A DNA stretch of 64,000 bases. Source: Suillus spraguei (lineage: Eukaryota; Basidiomycota; Agaricomycetes; Boletales; Suillaceae). The translations under genes were made by a program, and so were the position numbers. The notes beneath the pieces are model-generated. The model was not told the DNA's origin and made no database searches. It worked only from the letters and a program-made list of their open reading frames with translations. Within the stretch, counting starts at the first letter, position 1. Each line of letters begins with the position of its first letter. The stretch covers positions 1-64,000 of the forward strand of contig JABCPU010000065.1 in the NCBI GenBank assembly GCA_016800925.1. The letters are read 5' to 3'. Shown here piece after piece: positions 47,101 to 57,542 of the stretch.

Positions 47101-48390
47101 CGCATAAGAGTTGTAGTCGTTGCTATCATCATTGATCTCTTTTGTGAGCAGCCTGTGAGCAGTAGACAAGTCGCCGGTTATGCATGCATTGCGGGCCGAT
47201 ATGTCGATAGCGAGGATCTGGATCACCCATGGTCAGATTGCATGGTAAGAATGAAGATTAGAAACAAACCTCGCAATTAGACTGTTGAACCTTGGAATCA
47301 ACATTGATGATCAATATGCAAGGAGACGAGTAATGGATGGGCACTCACAATATCTGCTGCTTGTTCCTTCGGGGTGTCTGCCGGTAACACATGCTTGAAG
47401 AAAATGAGATGAATAAGGGACGGAGGATAAAGAGAATCTTACACCTGATGGTTGATCCTTTAGAATATACTCGGACGAAGGTACTGCCCACTTTGAGATC
47501 ATTTTATCTCTTCCTCCGCTAAGGATGTGTTTGCCATCCATGGAGAAGGTAACACAGAATACCGGATCGGTGCAAGTGAATATCGCGATGGTTTGATGAT
47601 CCGAAAGCCGCCAAATGCGAACCTGGTGATCATCAGATGCGGACGCGAGAAGGGTGCCAGTAGGGTTAAGGGCAATCATGCAGACAACATCAGTATGGCC
47701 CTTGCATGGTTCACCGACCTGCTTCCAGGTCGATGAATCCCAGATCCGTATGGTAGGATCAGATTGCTGACCACCCGAAACAAGCTGTTTTCCATCGGGC
47801 GTCCACGCGAGTGACATATTCCATGATTCATTACCCTTGAACTTTGCGATGCATTCCCTTGTGCCTAGATTCCATATTTGAATATCCCAGGTTGCGATCG
47901 CAAGATATTCACCAGATGGCGAATACCGAACGCAGGTGACCATGTTGCCACATTTGATTGGATTTCCTTGCACCTGCCATGTTTTTGTGTTCCAGAACTG
48001 TGTTGTACAATTATCTGAGCCACTCGCAAGAAATGTGCTGTCCGGGGAAAAATCAAGCGACCTTATCATGTCGTAGTGGACTTTGATGGGTTTTGTGAGA
48101 GATTCGCCGTCTCTGTTCCAGGCGATGAGTTCTCCACCGTCATCACCGCTTGCGATGAATTGCCCATCTCTTGATACTGCAAGTCCTCGTACTCTGTAGT
48201 GATGCCCCTCCATTTTCTTCAACACAACACCGTCTTCCAAGTCCCACAAACGAAGCGTGTTGTCCAATGAGGCCGTGACCATACGGCGTCTATCGGGGAA
48301 GACTGCGACTCCAAAAATCCAATTTTCATGACCTTCAAATGTTCGAGTAGCCGTTGCGATTGGAATGATGGGCTGTTCTTCTTCTGTCAT
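44129..48390 (-). CDS. WD40-TPR-HET protein, copy C, 1235 aa, intact
   Basis: Ten exons (minus): 48390-47443, 47393-47349, 47217-47038, 46987-46832, 46782-46675, 46613-46461, 46400-46238, 46185-45989, 45936-45792, 45741-44129; 3708 nt in frame. Start MTEEEQPIIPIATATRTFEG. About seven WD40 repeats (TASLDNTLRLWDLEDG) to residue 316, TPR-like exons to about 695, then HET (YFRCVTLSHRWEGKE, RWGWIDSCCIDQANN, SWNTRGWTVPEFLAP), and an unassigned C-terminal region ending DVRTLEIL as in copies A and B. Intron 7 is GC-AG as in copy A. Exon phases equal those of copy A throughout; lengths differ only by whole codons. Expected role, from HET family knowledge: trigger of incompatibility or cell death. What the WD40/TPR parts bind is unknown. 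Confidence 0.87.
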
Positions 48391-48598
48391 TCTGTTCGAG
48401 GTGGATGGCGTTGAGCACAGCTTGCTGGAGAGCTTGTGGATGTCTTGATCCAAGTTTTAGAGGCGCGTGTTCCGGGCCTTTTTGTGCTTCTCAACCTGCT
48501 TCATGTACTTATCATTAGACGCCCAGGACACGGGGCCTGAAACCTATATCTGCAGCCAATCCAGGGCCAGCTTTCCTCTTTTCATCTAGCTATCCACC

Positions 48599-48690
48599 AT
48601 GACCATCCATCCATCCGATTCCATCATGGACGTACAACCACTGAGTCGATACCATTCCTGCCGGAAAAAATTGAGTTGCGGGCGAATCTG
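48599..48690 (+). pseudogene. 5' stub of the flavin-reductase-like gene
   Basis: ATGACCATCCATCCATCCGA and the following about 70 bp match 40388-40480, then the sequence changes to the left end of unit 3. Marks the truncation point of unit 2. Confidence 0.6.
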
Positions 48691-49390
48691 CAAGGTATAT
48701 ATGTACTACGTGCCAATGAAGATTAGCATGTGCCTAGGTAATTGATGGCCAAAGCAAATGGGCTTAGGGAATCCAGACGTCTCGTAAGTATCGGTTATTA
48801 CCATCAAAACTGACGTATAACGTCTGCAAGGCAGCCTCATACTCTTCATAGGCTCTCAAGACTAATTAAGCAGCATTTGAATTCCAATCCAGTCCAATCA
48901 TCGTCGAAGAGACTCACAAAATGAAGTTGCAGGTGAGTTCCGCGTCACATCCAGATCTACTTGTCACGAACGCAGGCCTGACCGAGGCCTAGGGCATCAT
49001 CTACTCAAAGTCACCGGCCATCGTCACTTTCTTCCTATCAACGAGCCTCCGACTCGTCGATCCCAAATGGGTGGTGCGATCTCTCTGCGCAACTCACCTT
49101 GGGAGGCGTCTACTCCAAGGAGGCTCCAGAAGACCCTTCGTAGACGATCTCTTCCAAAGACTCCATCACGCGGTCTCCTCAACTCAACTTCAAGTTGTCT
49201 CCGTGTCCGCCTCTTATTTCCGTTCCCCACACGCCCACGATGCAGAACATTCCCCACGCTAGAAGCGAAAGCGAAATATTGGTCTATTGCTGCTCGTTAC
49301 CGACGCCACCTTGCAGTCTAGTGCTCGTCAGCCGCCACATGAGACATCTGAGATACCTCTCGTGACGTACTATACCCCGCGTCTTCTGCC

Positions 49391-49765
49391 TCAATACCGT
49401 GATGCATGGCATCCTGACGATAGAAGCGGTGAATTTTCCAATATCACCCAAAACCTTTTGCAAATGGCACAGGATGGTATTTCGGGGATCGGTAAGTCCT
49501 TCATTTGACAATGTTGCTCAGAAGAAGTGATGTCTGCTTGGTGCAAAGCATCATCCAACTCTTGCTCAAGCAGTTGTACGCATGAAGTATCACTCTCACA
49601 GAGACCTGAGAGAAATGCAGCGAATTGCACGCCTTCCGCCAGACGAACAAGTATTACGCCGGCCGTGGTCGCCAAAATATAGCAAACTCTGGAAGCGATG
49701 GCTGGACGGCAAAGGTCCAGATATAGTCGTCGTATTTGAGTGATGTACTTTTGATGTGACGACAT
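49391..49765 (-). other. Unit 3 copy of the unrecognised 148-codon frame
   Basis: Reads MSSHQKYITQIRRLYLDLCR and remains open for 124 codons, with a different C-terminus from the unit 1 copy due to a small indel. No family recognised. Confidence 0.3.
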
Positions 49766-49820
49766 TTGCTGTAAGGCAGGTCGTATGCGATGGATGTAGT
49801 GTACTTTTTGTTTATTTACC

Positions 49821-51316
49821 TCACATTTGGGCTTTTCGCATGAGATTTCTCCTCACTCTCCTACGCTCGCCACCCAAGCCTTCACTCTTACCCCATTGCA
49901 AATATGGCACACGGCCCTTCTCCGTACCCGCAACCCCTTCATTCGCGTCCGTAAGATCGAGCATTCCCCATATAGGCAGCTCCAGCTCGCCCTTGACGAT
50001 CACCCGGCAGCGCGCAAGCATGGCGGGCGGAATCGGGGTGAGGATGTGCATGTGCAGTGAACTAGGCGAGATAGCACGAATGAGTGCAAGGCCATGGCAA
50101 GTGGAGGTCGAGGGCACGGGTGGATGCCTGGCTTGTGTGTATGAAAATTCCCGGGCGCCAGAGGGGTCTGGATACATCAGATATTCAGTTCCAGGCTCGC
50201 ATTCAACAAGGCCAACGATCGCGCCGTTCAAGACGTTGGAGGAATCATGTCCTCGTATCCTGCACCGATCAGGATGACCTGGCGAAATGCCCGGCTCCAG
50301 TCCACCTCATACGGATATCGGGCACAGAGAGGATGTGAGGTCTCCCACTTGTTTGCTGTCATCTGGTGAAGTAGAGCAGATGCAGATGGAAATGATGCAG
50401 ATGCGATAGATGGAAAGATAGCATGGAAATAAGACAAGATGTTTAAGTTGCGCTGGTCGACGGCATTAAAATGTGTATTCGTTAGATTTGGTGATATTGC
50501 TTCGAGCGTATACTGCAATGCCTTACTCGGCGCAGACTGGTTGTAAAGAGTTTCATAGGCTGGCGGAGCAGTTGGCCAACCTTTCTCTTCTGGACCGATA
50601 ATCTCAAATACATGGGTGGGCTCGGCAAGCTCCTCGATCTTGGCATTTAGATCAGCACCAAGACCCTTCGTCCATCCCATGGTATTGACCACCAAGGGAG
50701 TAACATCGGCTACCCTCGTGTCGATCGACTCATCGTCGGGCATAGAGGTTTGAACCTCGATCTTATACGTTTCAAGTAGCGCTTGAACGGCCGCAAGATA
50801 GTGTGCCGGACTGCACCGTGGTGAAGTGGCTCCAATGTAGTGGGTTTTGTATGAAAGACTAGGATGCGTGAAAGGCGGGCCTAAATACAAAGATATTTCA
50901 ATGGCTCTACTAGGTTGATGTAGTGATTACTCACCAAATACCGGGTTCTCGATAACGTTTAGGGCGACCAAACCCCCAGGTGTAAATTCGGATTGCCCCA
51001 CGTCGCATTCGGCAACGCGCTGTCAGCAGTGTTTAACTATGTTGAATTCTAAACATACCTCGCCAAAAGCCTGTTCAAGGGTGACCGGTACTCGCCCTGG
51101 AAAGATTTTTGCTTTCTTGCTATTGCGCGACGACTTTGCATTGAGAGAACCGGATTTGCGTTTCGAGGGAGGTTTTGGGTTACTTTTTGGCTCGGAAATG
51201 GGATCTGGAGATGGTGTTTCAGGTGTCGCTAGTGGTGAGGGCTGCTTAGAGCTAGAAGGCTGAGATGACTCTAAGGCAGCTTGTGCTGCCCTTCGTACCG
51301 CGATTGCGCTGAGCAT
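49821..51316 (-). pseudogene. GRC3: GRC3 copy 2, P-loop exons deleted
   Basis: N-terminus MLSAIAVRRAAQAALESSQP joins after about 75 codons directly to EQAFGEVCLEF, sequence that in unit 1 lies at the donor after the P-loop exon. About 890 bp, including the N-terminal domain and GxxxxGKST Walker A, are gone. The central part (PLVVNTMGWTKGLGADL, WETSHPLCARYPYEVDWSRA) is in frame for 220 codons and better kept than unit 1. It then shifts near 50240 (eight bases missing after GYEDMIP). The C-terminus (MLARCRVIVKGELELPIWGM) is open to the stop at 49821. It cannot be an active kinase. Confidence 0.85.
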
Positions 51317-51689
51317 TAAGCTTCTAACAAAAAGTTGGAACAAAAGCATCATGATGTCCAAGCAGCGCAGGCATCGACACTAGGCCAGTACGAAGTCTTC
51401 AGCCCCTCAATTGATGTTCGTATGGATATGCCATATACAAGACATCTTAGATTTGAATTAAAGTTCAGAAGATGTTCGAGCGAGGCAAAATCAAGTACAC
51501 ATGTACGTATATACGTAGAGGGTGTCAGCATGCACTTTATGCAATGCAGGAAGTGGGGCCGGTAATATTATACCGTTCGATAATATACATAACCATATTT
51601 AACAAAAGCAGAATTATGTCCTCTTACAGTTCCCACGGCTACTATATCAAGAACTTCATCGGTTCTGGTCACATCCCACTCCCAACTAG

Positions 51690-52110
51690 TGCGTGTTCTC
51701 ATCTTTTGGCTCGCTTAATACCGAACCCTGATGGCGCTCTTGTTGCGTCCCGCTCTCAGAGTATGTGAAGGATCGGTTAATGACGTTTGGGTCTAGTCCT
51801 TGGAAACGTTCATATCTCGGGGACTTGGCCCACAGTCTCTTCCATCTGAAATGGGTCTCTTGGCAGTGTGCTCGCTTTAGAGCGGAGATTCCGAGTGGGA
51901 GTGTGCCATGTCTGAGATATCGGGGTAGGTTCTCTCGTTCGTTATTGTTCGTTCTACTCATGGCTGCCAATTTTGCCTCCTTGTCAGCCGTCTCATTTCC
52001 GTGAATTCCTTCATGTCCTGGAGACCATCATAAGGTGACGTTGAAGTCCGGGTATCGTCTGGCTAGCGGTTTCATTTCCCGTGTTTTTGTCTTTTGGCTC
52101 GCTTGCCCGA
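51690..52110 (-). mobile_element. LINE-type RNase H remnant
   Basis: Minus strand: WSPGHEGIHGNETADKEAK, the conserved last RNase H helix region of fungal non-LTR retrotransposons, followed by the usual basic stretch (LPLGISALKRAHCQE, RWKRLWAKSPRYERFQGLDP). An in-frame stop precedes WSPGHEG. No reverse transcriptase or endonuclease is nearby, so it is a 5'-truncated dead fragment. Confidence 0.75.
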
Positions 52111-53831
52111 TGTTGGCTGCTTGTCACTGTCCAAAAACGAGGAAGTGCGTGATTTCAATGCTGGTGGTGCTCTGCGACGGCCCATTCTCATACGGTGTGT
52201 AACTTATGTTGTCTGTTGAAATTTTCACTGTTTCTTTGGACCTTGACAACGCCAGAATGAGTTTCTCTGCGACGGCCCAACCCAACAAAGTCATGTTTCG
52301 CCCTCACACGGTATGTGGTGTTATCTTCCCAGGCGAATAGCTAAACCAAACTTTTCTCATTGCCTCGTCAGAAGGTGCGTGTTTCCATATCACACATGTG
52401 TTATGTGGCACGCACTTCCTGTCTTCTAGAAAGTTGAAATGGGAGCCGTACGTCGTGGTGGTGAGAACGAGAGGAGCAACGACTGAAAGGGTCCGGGAGC
52501 GGGGCGGATCCACAGGAGAGCATATAATCATATGATAGCTTCGTATTCGTATTCAGATGCTAATCCGATACAATCATGATGGTATTCAGACTGAAATCAG
52601 ACATGTGGACACTACAAACCAGATATAATTCAGTTGTCGGAATAGCACTAGAATTACAGATTCAGACTCTGTAAGAACCAGTGATCCTACGTCGGGTTAG
52701 AACCAGAAACGGGTACTTCCCACTGCTCTGTCACCTCGGGATTTGCATGATTTTCCACCTCTGATTACATACTGGTTATGTCGTCTTTTCGCACCCTGTC
52801 CCGGGCCAGACCTGATCAAATTCTCGTTTCCGCAGTGAATGGTCAGGTTCGAACTATGGTTCGGTAACTCCGAATACAGTGCTGAACGTTGACAACGGCA
52901 ACCAACCACAAGTCAACTAGTCGCATTCGCGCACGACGTGTATGACACGTCCTGGGTATACTTAGTGATTTTAGTCCGTCTTTTTACCGGACTACGGATA
53001 CATGCGCCATACCATAGCGCCGTGGGGCGGTTTCAATGATCTTTTCGCTGGCACGGTCACTAGTACAAATCATAATCTTCAAGCTCTTGTCTACCACCCA
53101 GATCAAACGAATATCGATAATTAATTTACCAGTGGACTTCCAGCGGCCGCCCCGCCAGTTCCCAGGACAAGGCTTCTAGATGAGGTGCTCGCACATAATG
53201 TATGTACAGCACTTGGGACCGTGATAACATGTGTGACTCTGAGAATTCTCAACCCTTAGACGATACCTGCAGGTGGCTATCATGGATGCTACATACAGGC
53301 CTGCTGATTCCAGGTCCGGGAGTCTGAGAGTGATGTGCCCCCTACGTGATAATATTTGCAGTATGTACTGATTTCCTTCGTGGTTGAGGGACTGACACTG
53401 TAGTCATTCCTCCAGTAAAGTCCAGTTGCAGAAATGAATTATTAGACCATCATGATGGGTCCGGTGTGATTCAGAAACTTGCCAGCTTTGTCTTATTAAT
53501 GGCACCATCCCATTCCATGGTTTTCTACCAAGTTGGCAAATGGCGTCAGTCCAACAACTCGATGATCGGGCCCAGGACAACCGTACTATGGACAAACCTA
53601 GGCAACTGCTCTCATCAGCTACGCTTGCTGCACTAACTTTGGCACTGACGCTCTGCCAAAATGTATTCATGACGGGCAAGTATCTCTATGGAAATGAACG
53701 TGGGGCAAGTCAATGAACCATGGGTAAACAGGCGAATTGTAAATTTCTGCCGTTTACAGTCACAATCAAACCTGCTGTCACATTTCATCGTGAAGTCGAA
53801 TCTTTGTACTCATGGTGACTCCTGCAACTAT
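52111..53831. other. Gene-poor region with degraded repeat debris
   Basis: 52111-52300 may continue the LINE remnant. 52670-52870 contains GTTCGAAC/GGTTAGAACC-type words loosely like the 9550 segment. No gene, RNA or array could be supported; short frames near 53404-53713 disagree between strands. Confidence 0.4.
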
Positions 53832-53910
53832 CTCGTCATCGCTTTTTCGAGGGGGGACATTTCATACGTGGCTAAGGTGCCCAACATCTGTGTTCTCCAG
53901 CACATATAAT
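53832..53910 (+). promoter_or_regulatory. Conserved protease promoter block, intact plus copy
   Basis: CTCGTCATCGCTTTTTCGAG (53832-53851), then TTCATACGTGGCTAAGGTGC shared with the pseudogene promoter, then CATATAATGGGC (53903-53914), 43-50 bp before the ATG. Three-way conservation with 10072-10162 and 14491-14561. Confidence 0.6.
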
Positions 53911-53952
53911 GGGCCACTGAACACTGAGTATGACATCACTTTCCAGTTAGCC

Positions 53953-55433
53953 ATGTTCCCCGCTGCGTCCTCGTTGACAATTCTCCTCCTGGCTTCGTCG
54001 ATCACAGGATCGCCCATTGAAATTAGCAATTCCCCCATCACCCTCCCTATTGTCAAGAGGCTAATCACCCCAAGTGGTACTGGGAACCTCCTCTTGCAGC
54101 GTGATAAAGCTCGCATGGCGGCCCTTAGACATCCCGACACGCATGGCCATACTGGTAGCACTCCTGTGCAAACCGATGACATAGCCTACTACATCGCAGA
54201 AGTTGGCGTCGGCAGCCCCCCCAAAAGCTGTAAGTTCAACACTGAGAAAACATGCGGCTGCTAATGCATGATTGAAGACAACTTGATTGTCGACACCGGT
54301 AGCTCGAACACATGGATTGGCGCTTCCGCCAGCTACGCGGTAACACGCACCAGCGTCAGCACTGGTCGGCCTGTCGAAGTCGACTATGGTTCTGGCTCCT
54401 TTTCTGGTATGACATACAATAATATCACAAGTTGAAAATACCTACAATTATCTATAGGAATGGAGTACCTCGACACCGTCACTCTCGGTAGTGGACTCAC
54501 CATCACCAAGCAGTCGATTGGTGTTGCTACTAGTTCGCCGGGCTTCACTGGCGTTGACGGTATCCTTGGCGTCGGCCCTACAGACCTGACAGAGACTACC
54601 CTACCAAATTCACCGACAATATCAATCCAGACTGTCACCGACAACCTGTATAGGCAACAGACTATTCCTCATGACATTGTCAGCCTCTTTTTCGCGCCCA
54701 GCGCTTCGAAGGCAGAGATCAAAGGAGCGCTCACCTTCGGTGGAGCTGACGCTACCAAGTACACTGGCGACATTGAATACACGTAAGCTACTCCAGCACC
54801 TACGAAGTCAGTCTAGACTGATAGTAATTGTTTTTTTTTCAGTCATGTCACCACCACCAAGCCTGCATCGTCTTATTGGGGTATCGATGAGAGCATCACC
54901 TATGGCTCCACGACGATCATGTCCTCCACTTCTGGTATCGTTGATACTGGCGCCAACTTTATTTTCCTTGCCACTGGTATGTATCCATAGTGCAGCAAGT
55001 AATAATGGTCTAATCAGCATTCGATAGATGCCTTCAACAAGTACCAGACTGCAACCGGCGCCACTTTGGATAAGGCGACTGATTGTCTCACGGTCACCCC
55101 CGCCAAATACGATGCCCTCAAGAACCTGGATTTCCATATTGGAAAAGTACGCTATTTCTGTCAGCCCTGACACCCCTTGTTCACCATTTTGCACAGGAAA
55201 CCTACTCTCTCACTCCCAACGCCCAAATTTGGCCTCGTTCCCTCAACTCCCAAATTGGTGGCCATAAAGACCTCATATATCTCGTCGTTAGCGACTTCGG
55301 CGCGCCCAGTGGCCATGGGTTTGACTTTGTTAATGGCTACCCATTCCTCCAGCGCTTCTACTCTGTGTTCGATACCACTAACTCCCGCATCGGCTTCGCC
55401 AAAACATCGTTCACTGATGCCACCACCAACTAG
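53953..55433 (+). CDS. Secreted aspartic protease, A1 family, 406 aa, intact
   Basis: Exons 53953-54229, 54278-54406, 54458-54782, 54843-54976, 55028-55146, 55197-55433; 1221 nt in frame, all introns GT-AG. Signal peptide SLTILLLASSITGSP, propeptide, then first active site LIVDTGSSNTWIGA and second SGIVDTGANFIFL, both with the catalytic Asp. The C-terminal lobe reads FVNGYPFLQRFYSVFD and ends SFTDATTN. Same intron positions and phases as the gene at 12963. Predicted secreted acid endopeptidase of the polyporopepsin type. Start chosen for the signal peptide and the TATA-like box 43 bp upstream. Confidence 0.93.
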
Positions 55434-57542
55434 TGTGGAGTTGTCAAAGTACACAAAGGATCATTTTTTCAGACGCAAAGCAGCATGCGGATTTGAAGGC
55501 TGTCTTATTCCTCTGTAACGTCTTGTAACGCTCGTCGAAATGCCATCATGCAACCCATATGTTTTCTTACGCAGCTTTCCTTTACTTCTCTTTCATTCTA
55601 TGATGTTCTTTACCCTACAGTGTATAAACCTACGTATATCTACTTGTAGGGCAGTTCATCCTTTACCCCCAGAATAAATGCTTAGTTCGGTCAGGTTATT
55701 CTGTTCGAGTCCTAAGCTCCCCAAAGTCAACTCCCTTCCCGTGTGAACGTTCTTTGTAACGCCACATCCTTGCTAGGGTTCGCGTGTCATTAGATCATGT
55801 ATCACGTCTGTTTAAGATGCATGGAATTCCCTCTGATAACATGTTTCTAGTACGACTATACACATGATACACATCCTGGAACATGCCTCTTCGCAGTTCC
55901 TAGAAGTATTACATTATACAGCTTATCGACTTCTCCTGTCAGTGACGGACAGATGTGCAGATATTACCCGGTGGTGATGCAATGCCAAATCCTAACAAGC
56001 AGTTAGGTCGACTCCCCGCCAGTCGCATAGGGTCTTCGACCCTAATGGACAATAAAAATGAATAAAAAAAATCAAAACTTAGCACTCTCGGCACCCGTGA
56101 CCTTGATACTTAGATGTTACACACACAGTTGACCGAGTGAAGCGCTGTTTCATCGTAAAATACCAGAAAGTCCCTTAGGAAAAACACTCCATCTAGTAAT
56201 GTCTCATCGCGCTGCTCGCCGCCGTGAATGCCTTCCACCCGCCTAGAGAGGAAAAATGATGGGCAACGGCTAGGGCGGGAGATTGTGTCAACACAATCGA
56301 GCAAAATTTAAACAACCGCCTGAAGCCAGCCGCCGAAGCCGCAGGTCCAGGTCTACGTGGAGTCGGCCATTTCCTAGACGAAGAGGATACGATCCTGAGA
56401 GCCTAGAAATGTTGAGAGTCACCCCACTCCTACCGCTAACAAGTACTGGACTAATTCTTCGCTCTTGTGTGCATCAGTACGGCCATAAAAACTCGGGGAA
56501 TGGCATAACTTAGACACTTCACCTTCCGCTCTAATAAGATATCGGAAATAAGGTAAAAAGCAACAGCGACGAGAGCAATATTGAGTATCATAATTGATTT
56601 CTTGACGTTTATTTTCACGTGAACATCAGCCCTGGGTACTTCACAAGAAAACAGCAGAGTGGGACCAACCAAAGTAATTCGGTGTAGTTGAGTATGGTCC
56701 CAGAGACTTGAGCAGCATAGCATGGCGGTTCATAATGTAACGGCCTAAGTCGAGTACCCAGTGGAGAAGAAGAACAGAATAAGAGTGCCTTCAGGAGTCA
56801 AGATGGACTTGAGTCGGCACCAAATAAGGTGTTCAAGTCAGACCCGAGATGCAGTTCATGAAACTTGTCTAGCTCGTTTTGATACTTTTCTGGGGGCCAA
56901 CTGCGTTTCCCAGAAATGAAGAACATCAGCAATCTCAAGTTTGTATCGTCGGGTTGGGAACGCAGGAAGGATCCAGGAGTTGCTGATTGCTAGATGGAAC
57001 CACTGAACAACTGTGTTAAAAGAAATTGGTGAGTGTCTCAATCTGATAGGAATTAAAACATGCCTTATGACACACCTTGTGCTCTTAGCGACTTCTTGTA
57101 TTTCAGTGATTCAACAACCCATGATGAGGTCTGGAGAGCTGGAAGCGGCAAGGAGCTTCGTTTCATAAAGAGGACAACAGCTATATAGGATTACTTGGTG
57201 AAATAGCTGCTGGTGATTAGCCTAGTATACGTAGTACTAGCTGACCAGCAATAGCTTAATCTAGCAAGCCTAGTAGGGCTGCGGCCGCCGGCGAGTGACT
57301 AGTAGTAGTACATGGTCAACCGTCAGGGTAGCTGGGAAATTGGAATAGAAAACTTGCACAGCCACTAAAGCAGTTCAACGCCATCAGCATTCGCCAGGAC
57401 GACGTTGGACACCATCATTATTGACATTCCTTCGTCGACTTTTACCTGGGCACAGACAGTATTTTGTTTTCCATGTTTTTACAAACTTTTTTGATTGCAC
57501 TCTCATAGATCATCCTCTTAGGCCAATATAATCACGTACAGT
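55434..57542. other. Long intergenic region, no supported gene
   Basis: Several short minus frames (56110-56304, 56451-56723, 56856-57041) include one plausible transmembrane stretch (ILNIALVAVAFYLISDILL), but no splice pattern joins them. A small hairpin (AGGGTCTTCGACCCT, 56028-56042) and an A7 run at 56065 stand out. No tRNA found. Confidence 0.4.

Larger units (their letters stand above)
42156..48690. repeat. Tandem array unit 2 (GRC3 region deleted)
   Basis: Begins with about 320 bp matching the left part of unit 1, then jumps at about 42479 (TCACCGGCCATTC to CCGGGGCCACTTAAG) to sequence matching unit 1 at about 34150. This removes about 3.4 kb, including the whole GRC3 copy. The remainder runs parallel to unit 1 at an offset of about 8.2 kb. 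It ends at 48690 inside the flavin-reductase-like 5' region, directly joined to unit 3. Confidence 0.8.
48691..51570. repeat. Tandem array unit 3 (truncated right end)
   Basis: Matches unit 1 from about 30430 to about 34170 in the same orientation, except for an internal deletion of about 890 bp within GRC3 (junction near 51083) and small indels. It ends where unit 1 enters the small-secreted-protein region (GTGGGGCCGGTAATATTATA at about 51553). Confidence 0.8.

Noticed and set aside
53404..53713. Possible small gene before the protease (91-aa minus or 59-aa plus frame)
   Set aside because: Both strands open, no homologous features, no repeat of the pattern at the paralogous loci.
56110..57041. 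Small multi-exon minus gene with one membrane segment
   Set aside because: No splice combination gave a coherent protein; left as intergenic.
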